Shown here piece after piece: positions 7,993 through 14,728 of a stretch of DNA of 14,728 nt. The stretch lies in assembly GCA_009602725.1 (NCBI GenBank), contig WELB01000012.1:64001-78728 (forward strand), in the 5' to 3' direction. The DNA comes from Spirogloea muscicola (Eukaryota > Streptophyta > Zygnematophyceae > Spirogloeales > Spirogloeaceae). The notes beneath the pieces are model-generated. The model was not told where the DNA came from. It worked only from the letters and a program-made list of their open reading frames with translations, and searched no databases. A program made the position numbers and the translations under genes. The number at the start of each line of letters is the position of its first letter. The first letter of the stretch is position 1.

Positions 7993-10900
7993 ATGGCGTC
8001 GCTGCGCCTGGACCGCCTCTGGTGGTGGCTGGCGCTCGCCTCCCTGCTCTGCCTCCTAGCGCACGAGGCCGCGCGGTCAGCCGGGCTCGGCGCTGCCTCT
8101 GCCGCGGAGCTCGAGGGCTTTGGCGAGGAGGCCGACGGCCACGACGAGGACGACGACGGCGACGACGCCGGCCCGCTGGAGCACCGCGCCTATGCGCCAC
8201 CCCTCGCCCACGTACGCTCCGACTCCCACGTAAGGCAAATATTACCCGGCGGCGTGGGTTAAACGTCGTATCTTCTTCGGGCTGCGGTTGTTGGGTCTTG
8301 GTCCCGGCTGGCCATGTGCTATCGTCTGCGCTGCGCCATCTGCATTGGTGCTCAGCAGCTGCTATCCGTGGAGGTCGACCCGCCGGCCCTCCCAGCTCGC
8401 TCTGCCGTGGGCGGATCTCACCTCTGGGAGACGTCTCCTTGGGGTTGCTCAGAGCGACAGGGGGCCTCCAGAGCCTGGCGCACAAAGGGAGGAGGAGCCT
8501 GAGGAAGATGGAGGCCGCAGGCGCACTGAGGGCGTTGCTTGGGATCAGGACGAGTTCGAGGGTGTTCCCGAGGTAAGGCTCGCCACTCACCACCTCACGA
8601 AGCTGTAGAACCAGTGTCAATCTGCCTTTTTTGCTGGTGTGCTGACCTTCTTGAAGCTGTGGTTGGGCAATGGGTTGGTACGTTCTGTCGCTCTTGCAGC
8701 AATTGATCAGCCTTCCCCATGTGGCTCTTCTGCTTGCGCAACCCTTAGTGCTCTAATGGACGCTCCACTGTTACGGGCTGTCCCTGCAGGAAGGTAAAGT
8801 GGCTCAAGACAGCGCACCTTCGACACCAGCTAAGGCAGCTCGGTGAGTCGTTGGTGGCAAGAGTTGGCTACAGACTGGCTGCTGCACAGCTACAACTCTG
8901 AATATCGCTGATGATGCATTAAGAGAGCCTTGTCAATGTTGACGAATTTCCAACTTGGAAGTACATGGCTTTCTCTGGGCATCGGCAGGGCAGGCCTGCC
9001 TCTTCTGATCACATTCCTTCAGAATGTTTACCCTCTCCTTGCCGATGCTCAAGGCCCCAGAGAAGAGCTAGCTCGCCACTTCCAACTGGACCAGAACATT
9101 ACATATTGGAAGCATTGTTTGTCATCTTCCTGGTCTACTACGGTGTGAACTATTACTTTGGCCGCCGGGTGATCATATCAGCATCCCTCTCCCACAGTGC
9201 TTCAGAAAAGTCGAGCTGTACATGCTCCTACTCTAGAGCATGTGCCATTTCCTCGTTGGTCCTCCAAGATATTATGCATTGGATTTTGTTAGCAGGGGCT
9301 GGTGCTTAATGGTCCTGTGCGTCTCTGTTCCTCTTCTGGACATATTCTGAAAGTGCTCTCCTTGAGGTGGAGACTATTGCAGGAGAATGAGAAAATAGCT
9401 TTGGCTTGGGCTCGTCAATATGCTGTTGATGGCGGTATCTTTGAGAAGAATTTCAGCTTGCTCGGAACAGGCGATGGTGACGACGAACCTCTGCTTATGA
9501 AGGTGCTATGGATCCTTCATTCATCTGCTATTCATGCTCTGCTCCAAGCATCCTATGAACAATGTCTAGGTGTTACTCCACGGGCCGTGAGCTACACCTC
9601 ACTTGAGGTGGTCGCACCTTGTGCAGTCAAATTTGGTCCCAACATTTTCCTGAATGCCATGTGACCATAGGAAGGGCAAAGCATTTTCAAGCTCTATGGG
9701 AGTGGTCGTCGCTACTGCGAAAGCATGCTGGCTTCTATGGAGCTGCGCTCTCGGCATGATCTCATCTCTATTCTCTGGTATCAGGCGAGTGCTTGTATGC
9801 ACGTACATTTGGTAGTGATCCGCTTATGCCTGCTAGGAGTCTTGCAAGAGTCTTACAAGTGGCAAATGTAAAGGCAACACAACTTAATGTATTTACTCCA
9901 GCTCGTACTGTATTCTCCAGCTTGTACCAAAGCACGACGAAATCTCGTTTGAGGTATACATGAATGATGAAGACATGGATCCATTTGCCTTCGCAGGTAT
10001 ACATCCTTCGCTTCAGTCAGGCGTTTGATTACTTCCTGTTTGCTGGTAGAAGGTCGACTTTGGATGTGTAGACAAACCAGTCTTGAGTGCAACTCACTCC
10101 TGAGGGCTATGAACCTACTGATAGTTTTGCGCTTGTTTTTGCAGTCTGCAAGAGGAAGACCGTCAGAACAACTCAGAAGGACATCAAGGACTTGAGCCAG
10201 TTTGGGAACATCCTGAACACGGCGGTTCACCCTCGCTGGGCTGCCACTGAGCTTGCTGTCATAACCGAGTCACGAGAAGTGGCAGAGAACATGCTGACGG
10301 ACTTGGTTGTGGACCAGGTCAGTAGCCTCTGGCAAATGTGCATTTATGTTGTCTGTATGCCGCGTCCATATAGGAGGCTTGCCTCTTCCTTAAAGCTATG
10401 AACATCAGAGCTTGGCATGCCGGTTTTGTAGGTGGTGAAGGCATCTCATTGTATGCTTCTGTTACTGTTGTTGGACTGATGTCTACCAGGTCTGGGACCA
10501 AGCAACTGACATTCTTGTAGGGCTACTGTTTTGTGCCTGCCAGCTCTTTGCTGAGAAGAGTTTTGTCAAGTATGGCAGTCGACTTGTTGGCATGCATTTC
10601 ACGGACCAAAGCAGCGGACCTCACAAGAAGGTCCTGAAGTTCAAGTTCAGGCTACCCCGCAAGGATGACATGGGCAGCATATCCAAGCTTATGGCTATTG
10701 TCCCCTTCTTCATTGATCAAGTTGGCCGGTTCCAGCTTTCTGCAAACGTAAGACTGCTTCTACTTTTCCCGGAATCCAGGACCTCAGATATTCTGTAGCA
10801 TAGGCGCGAGAAGAATATATGGCAGGTCATTGTCCTTAATTGCCGCGCTGATCTCCTGTCTGATCATGTTCTGGACTTCCTGATAGCCTATGTTATGTAC

Positions 10901-11150
10901 ATTGCAGGCACGAAGTAAGGCAGAGGCAGCACGCACAGTAGTAGAGAAGGAGGTGTTGAAGGAGAAAGCAACTGAGAGGGCAGAGGCTATACAGAAGAGA
11001 AAAGAGGAGAAGCTGAAAGAAGCAGAAAGGAAGAGGAAAGAAGCAGAGTCAAGATTGTCTCCAGTGGAGAGACAGCGAAGGGAGGAGAGAGAGCGCCAGA
11101 AGCAGCTGAAGAAGTCTCTTCCCAAGCCCAAGCTAGCCAAAGTGCACTGA
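7993..11150 (+). CDS. CCDC47: CCDC47 homologue, PAT-complex ER membrane protein (10 exons)
   Basis: Exons: 7993-8229, 8453-8572, 8790-8842, about 9054-9168, 9383-9502, 9671-9784, 9921-9996, 10145-10317, 10544-10747, 10908-11150, giving about 484 residues, typical of plant members. In order: signal peptide (1-29, hydrophobic LWWWLALASLLCLLA); acidic luminal segment (49-60, HDEDDDGDD); a DEFEGVP motif (112-118) typical of the family; one membrane helix (about 153-172, YILEALFVIFLVYYGVNYYF); then the conserved DUF1682 cytosolic domain with ENEKIALAW, YGSGRRYCE, RHDLIS, YMNDEDMDPF, MHFTDQSSGP and a basic coiled-coil tail ending AKVH. Animal CCDC47 pairs with Asterix in the PAT complex, which shields transmembrane segments of nascent multipass proteins at the ER translocon. 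The same role here is inferred. The exon 4 acceptor (9053) is the weakest boundary. The exon 6/7 intron appears to be GC-AG. An ATG in GCTCCATGG starts the frame. Confidence 0.93.
9785..9920 (+). other. Probable GC-AG intron of the CCDC47 homologue
   Basis: With donor CAG|GCGAGT after 9784 and acceptor TTCTCCAG before 9921, both in phase 0, the protein reads ISILWYQ-LVPKHDEISFEV. This has the same spacing as I recall for plant and animal homologues between RHDLIS and the MNDE motif. The only canonical option found, CTG|GTATCA with acceptor at 9901, also keeps frame but inserts four residues (SILCSYCILQLVPK). Confidence 0.6.
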
Positions 11151-11280
11151 GCTCTCTCCCATTGCCCATGTGTAGCGTACAGGTACGGTTGTCCTTAATG
11201 AGGACTGGGTGCTGTCACTGTTTATGCAGTTGACTTTACTTTGAGTGATAGTCATTAAAGACGTGGTCGTAGTGCAGCTG

Positions 11281-11380
11281 TTGCTGTCAGCTTAGTGTAC
11301 AGCACCAGGCCTTGCAGTTGTGATCTAGTTGCTGTCATTTTAGTGTACAGCACCCTTATTCACTGCAGTTGTGATTAGAC
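11281..11380 (+). repeat. Duplicated ~48-bp unit in the CCDC47 3' region
   Basis: ttgctgtca, then ttagtgtacagcacc, then gcagttgtgat occur in the same order at 11281-11325 and 11329-11376, about 48 bp apart, with a few substitutions and small indels. Confidence 0.85.
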
Positions 11381-11511
11381 TAGAAGAAGTTGTACCATGA
11401 AAGCATGCCATGCTGATGCAACTGCAGCATTCCCTCACCATCGCAGCAGCGGACCTTGATGTCAACCTTCGTCAGGTTTCTGATTTTATGCAGTAGAGTT
11501 GCTCTACCAGT

Positions 11512-11990
11512 GTTTTGGCTTGCAGCAATGTGCAATGTGTACAGCTCAGTACTGATATGTCCTAATAGGCCCTGGCAATCTGTCAAATTCAGAACCAGGC
11601 CCAAGATGTGCATGCTACGCAGTTTGTCCTCCTGGATACTTATTCAGAGTGAGAAAGACTGTAGTGATGCTTGCTCGAACATTTGTTTTGGCTTGCAGCA
11701 ATATGAACAAGTCGGGACTTGTATGTCTTATTAGTTACTAGCACTACGTCAGATACCAAATCAGGCCCAAGAGGTGTATCAAATGCACATTGTCCTCCTG
11801 GACATTTATCAAATAGAGACTGCAATGACGCATGACTCTCATATTTAAACAGCTCAGGGCTTGCATGCTTACTCAGTTACTAGCAACTATGTCAGATTCA
11901 AAATCAGGCCCAAGAGGTGTATCGAATGCAGAGTGTCCTCCTGGACAATTGTCAAGAGAGACAGAGACTGCAACGACGCATGACCTTCAT
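11512..11990. repeat. Three diverged tandem units of ~145-175 bp
   Basis: gttttggcttgcagcaat occurs at 11512 and 11685. The pair (c/t)caggcccaaga(g/t)gtg(t/c)at and tgtcctcctgga occurs together at about 11595, 11761 and 11904. The words agttactagca and atgtcaga/acgtcaga precede it in the last two units. Units two and three are closer to each other than to unit one. On the minus strand units two and three encode a similar CPGG(Q/H)(C/S)AFDTPLGPD stretch, while unit one has stops. They may come from a coding exon, or the frame may be chance. Confidence 0.8.
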
Positions 11991-12408
11991 TTCGCTTCAC
12001 ACATACACCTCAATTCAAAGCTCATCAATAAATGAAGTGGTGCTCTATACATGACTACGATGACTGCTATTCATGCAACACATCCCCAACTGAGTCAACT
12101 GACCAATGGCCACCAGCTCTCCATAAATTCTCAGATGCAGACAGGGCCTTACTGTGCACTGACGTCCCACCCTTGCTTACGTAGCAAGCAAGCGTCACAT
12201 TGCAGGCCCCCCCAATCATGACAGGGTCCCAGGTGTACCAAAACTCTGTCCGCACATTCCTTCGGATTTGCGAAAGGGCATCTCAAATGCAGATGCTATA
12301 CCAAGTGTCTAAGCTTGTGTCATCAGTGAGAGCAAAAGCAGGCTTTGGTGACTACGCAGTGACCAGTTGCTTGTAAGATCGAAGTTGCTGCACTTATCAC
12401 CTCTTGAG

Positions 12409-12668
12409 CTAAGCATTCTCCACTTCGTCATTCTTGACCTCCAAATCTGGCTCTGCCTCAGCTTTTGCTGCCTCAGGCACCAAGTCAGGCTCATCTGTAA
12501 AGTAAGGACAGGACAGTCAGTATTGACGATGCTGACAGGGGAAATTCTATGAAATTCTATACTGAAGTAGCTCTGATGGTTCACAAGCTCAATGACATTG
12601 CCACCTTTTTCACGAGCCGCATGAATGTACAGGCACCATGCTGTTGTTCCTTTTGACGGGCTTGACAC
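12409..12668 (-). pseudogene. Possible two-exon gene fragment, ankyrin-like at best
   Basis: On the minus strand an open stretch (12668-12563) reads SSPSKGTTAW...YIHAAREKGGNVIELVNHQSYF. It can be spliced, phase 1, via a 68-nt intron (GTATAG...TTTACAG, 12495-12562) to 12494-12409. That second piece reads EPDLVPEAAKAEAEPDLEV and ends VENA-stop. HAAREKGGNVIEL vaguely resembles an ankyrin repeat helix pair with an insertion. No start codon in a good context and no upstream exons are visible, and the p23 stop lies only 65 bp upstream. It could equally be part of the p23 3' untranslated region with a chance frame. The intron contains a 10-bp tandem duplication (gaaattctat twice, 12541-12560). Confidence 0.25.
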
Positions 12669-12732
12669 ATCAGTAGCACACTAGCTTGACGAAGCACGCT
12701 GTGATTGTGCACGTCAAACAACAAGTGGAGCA

Positions 12733-13140
12733 TTAGGTTCTCAGTCGACCTTCATCGTCGCTGTCGTCACCACCCATGTCACCCATGTCGGCGCCACCAG
12801 CTCCCCCAATATTCTTCATCATCTCGGCCATGTCTAAGCCTCCCATGCCGCCTCCTCCCTTCTCAACATTCCGCCAACACCGACAAGATCAGCACAAGCA
12901 GACCAGCGCTGCAAGGTGCTTCTAAGGCAACATGCTGTCCAGCTATCTTAGCATCGCACATCCAAGTCTAAGTGCAACATGCACTGCAGCTCAATAGGCA
13001 AGTCACAAGTAGACATGCATGAAGACCTACGGACTCAACAGAAGCCCCACTCATCAAGCGAGCGACAGCTCTGTGATCCTGGTGGGCACCAGCCCAACTT
13101 TCCTGTTCAGAGTGATGCTAGACTAGCTCACCCCAAAGTT

Positions 13141-13207
<67 letters not shown>

Positions 13208-14366
13208 TCAAAGTTGTCTGTCACAAGCCGGGAACGTAAGATTAAAGGTCGTAGCCAAAGTGACCGATGACGATTCACATGTGATCCTATATAAGGGGGT
13301 GAGAAGTGTGCCCTAGTTTAACGACACTGATGCTTGTTTGCAGAATTAAGATAGTCCCTCTCGTTCATGCCTGCCTGGAAGCACGTAACTTCTTGCCATC
13401 AACCTGCCAAGGGACCTGAGGCAGAGATCGAGAAGAGCTCCTGACCTGGACCAGCCTCAGCCTCATCATCCTCGTCCACCCACTTGTTCCAGTCCACCTT
13501 GATGAAGGGGGGCATCTTGCCCTCCGCCTTGAGCAGCCTTTTCCACCAGCCGTCCTCCGCCTTCTGCAGCACTGCAAAGGTGTGGCGGAGCCCCTTGCTG
13601 ACCTTGCTCTCCTGCAAGACGACGTAGCGGGAGAAGGTAAGGTGCGGAGTACCTCTTGCGCGTCCTCTGTGGTGCCACAAGATCAGCAGAGGCTTGGGGG
13701 GGCGCCTGCTCCAACTCACGTCTACATTGATGGAACCGAAGAGCTCCAGCTGGGTCTCGAAGAGCTGGTCGTCGGTGCCAGCTTTAGCCGAGTACGAGAA
13801 CCTGCCGTCCGGCTCCAGCTGGACTTGAGGGTCCTTGGCATCGGGAAGCTCGACAGTAAGGAACACCTTGTCCGACCTCTGCGCCCACAGGATCTCCGGG
13901 TGGCGGCTGCACGAGGATCACAGTCAAGGTCTAGGGCTTTAGAAGCAAAGCTTCGGATTGTGGCACCGAGTGCAGCGAAGCAATGAAACCCTTGGCCGGT
14001 ACGGGGGCCAGAGCAGCTGGGCGAGCGAAGCAGAGGGCGCTGTCACCAAGCCCAACACAGCACTAGCGCTCTTGGGCGGCCAAGCATGGCTGCATGCAAG
14101 GCGGCTCGCGCGAGCAAGCTGCTCCAGCTGCCATGTGGAATCTGAAGCCCTTGCATCCGAGCCAGAGAGCCCCAAAACCCGGCCGATGACTGACGTGCAC
14201 AGCGTGCAGGCTCTTGCATCGGAAGAAGCCTCAGCCAGCGGGAAGAGCCCGGGCTGTGCTTGCTATTCGCAGGCCTCTCAAGGAGAAGCGAAGTGCAGTC
14301 GAGACGTGGGCAAGGGGAGGACGAGTCTCAGAAGGAGCGGCGGAAGGAGCGCTGCCATCACCTCAT
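12733..14366 (-). CDS. HSP90 co-chaperone p23 homologue (5 coding exons)
   Basis: Coding exons: 14366-14362 (ATGAG only), 13906-13720, 13611-13446, 13217-13132, about 12861-12733 (or from 12858). Phases agree throughout and the product is about 190 residues. Residues 1-64 read MSRHPEILWAQRSDKVFLTV and continue as the CS-domain beta sandwich. Residues 65-119 carry AVLQKAEDGWWKRLL and VDWNKWVDEDDE, the p23 signature. Then come DNFD, seven Met-Gly-Gly units, a GGLDMAEMMKNIGG segment and an acidic end (DDSDDEGRLRT). p23 binds the ATP-bound, closed HSP90 dimer and slows ATP hydrolysis, stabilising client complexes in cytosol and nucleus. The Gly/Met-rich tail is typical of plant p23. The N-terminal MS comes from a tiny first coding exon, because no in-frame ATG precedes a TGA in the unspliced frame upstream of exon 2. 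The last acceptor (GTTGAG or GAGAAG) is unusual, but a CTGAT branch-like site lies about 27 nt upstream. Confidence 0.93.
13141..13203 (-). repeat. Perfect 9-bp minisatellite (7 copies) encoding Met-Gly-Gly
   Basis: catgccgcc is repeated seven times without a change and followed by an eighth cat. On the coding strand it gives ATGGGCGGC units, that is (MGG)7M inside p23. Codon use is identical in all units, pointing to recent expansion or ongoing homogenisation. The 9-bp period keeps the reading frame when copy number changes. Confidence 0.97.
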
Positions 14367-14728
14367 CTTGCCGCCGCAGCCGCAGCCGACTCCCGCGGCA
14401 GAGAAGACGAAGCCAGCCACCGGCAAGCCCACAAGCGCAGCAGGAGCTGACGCTACTTGGGCCGCAGCAGCAGCGAAGGCGGCGGCGGGGGTCCCGCGCC
14501 TCTCCGGGCGAGCGCGCGCGGCAGGGCCCGGGCGCGGGCGAGGGCGAGGGCTGGGGATCTGGGCGCTGCGGGAGAGGGGAGGGGTTCGAGCCGGGCAGAG
14601 GGTGACAGACGGCCGGCCGCAGTTCGCAGCCGCAGGCGGCGGCGAGCTGCCGCTTGACGGCGTGAGAGCACGCGGGAGGACGAAGATGGAAAGCTCTTCC
14701 CAATGGGGGCCGGGGGCGATGGGGGACG
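14367..14728 (-). promoter_or_regulatory. GC-rich upstream region of p23
   Basis: This is the 5' flank and probably the 5' untranslated region of the minus-strand p23 gene. It is very GC-rich between 14460 and 14640 (cgcgcgcggcagggcccggg and similar), with no TATA box seen. At 14693-14710 gctcttcccaatgggggc repeats the edge of the family block found upstream of the other two genes. It includes CCAAT at 14700-14704, in the same orientation relative to p23 as the left arm has to its gene. The window ends about 18 bp into what may be a longer copy. Confidence 0.5.

Larger units (their letters stand above)
11151..12408. other. Region between convergent genes: 3' end of CCDC47 and decayed tandem repeats
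   Basis: No gene supportable here. The CCDC47 3' untranslated region starts at 11151. A plus-strand AATAAA at 12027-12032 is one possible poly(A) signal, though an earlier end is more usual. The section 11281-11380 holds a duplicated 48-bp unit and 11512-11990 holds three diverged units. Minus-strand frames show short pieces such as TLHIAASQNTGRATLLH and CPGGQCAFDTPLGPD. They are broken by stops and cannot be assembled, so any coding past is uncertain. I see nothing in 12035-12300. Confidence 0.5.

Noticed and set aside
7659-8576. A 305-codon plus-strand open frame covering repeats, the CCDC47 leader and exons 1-2
   Set aside because: It is in a different frame from the signal peptide and acidic segment of the CCDC47 homologue, is rich in Arg/Pro/Ala, and arises from GC-rich sequence lacking stops. 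The antisense frame 8620-7937 is also open for the same reason.
13141-13203. CRISPR-like or spacer repeat array
   Set aside because: The repeats are 9 bp, contiguous, without spacers, and coding (Met-Gly-Gly) in p23.
13582-13986. 134-codon plus-strand frame
   Set aside because: It is antisense to p23 exons 2 and 3, whose protein signature is unmistakable.

Overview
This window looks like nuclear DNA of a plant or close streptophyte relative. Coding sequence is broken by short introns (about 60-455 bp) with recognisable splice sites. Two genes can be identified with confidence from their translated exons, and both resemble the plant versions of their families. I cannot name the species. A lycophyte, bryophyte or streptophyte alga would fit the compact introns and the p23 sequence, but that is a guess.

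Layout. Positions 1-2493 hold no gene I can support, only scattered copies of a short repeat. From 6643 down to 2494 on the minus strand runs a seven-exon gene model for a disordered protein of about 984 residues (acidic N-terminus, Gln-rich, Lys/Arg/Glu/Asp-rich, Pro-rich and Arg/Ser/Pro-rich parts) that I do not recognise. Every exon junction in the model keeps phase. A 1.35-kb intergenic region (6644-7992) separates it from a divergent plus-strand gene, 7993-11150. That gene has ten exons and encodes a homologue of CCDC47, the ER membrane protein of the PAT complex. Between 11151 and 12408 lie tandem repeats that look decayed. A doubtful two-exon minus-strand fragment sits at 12409-12668. 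From 14366 down to 12733 on the minus strand is a five-exon gene for the HSP90 co-chaperone p23, with a Gly-Gly-Met repeat tract. The rest, to 14728, is GC-rich upstream DNA.

What stands out: (a) a 134-bp block occurs as an inverted pair between the two divergent genes, so each gene carries it upstream in the same orientation relative to its own start, and its CCAAT-containing edge recurs upstream of p23; (b) the p23 start codon sits in a coding exon of only 5 nt; (c) one CCDC47 intron is best read as a GC-AG intron; (d) a nested palindrome and a 74-bp tandem duplication lie just upstream of CCDC47. Two of the three genes serve protein folding or membrane-protein assembly. Nothing in the sequence proves they are functionally coupled.
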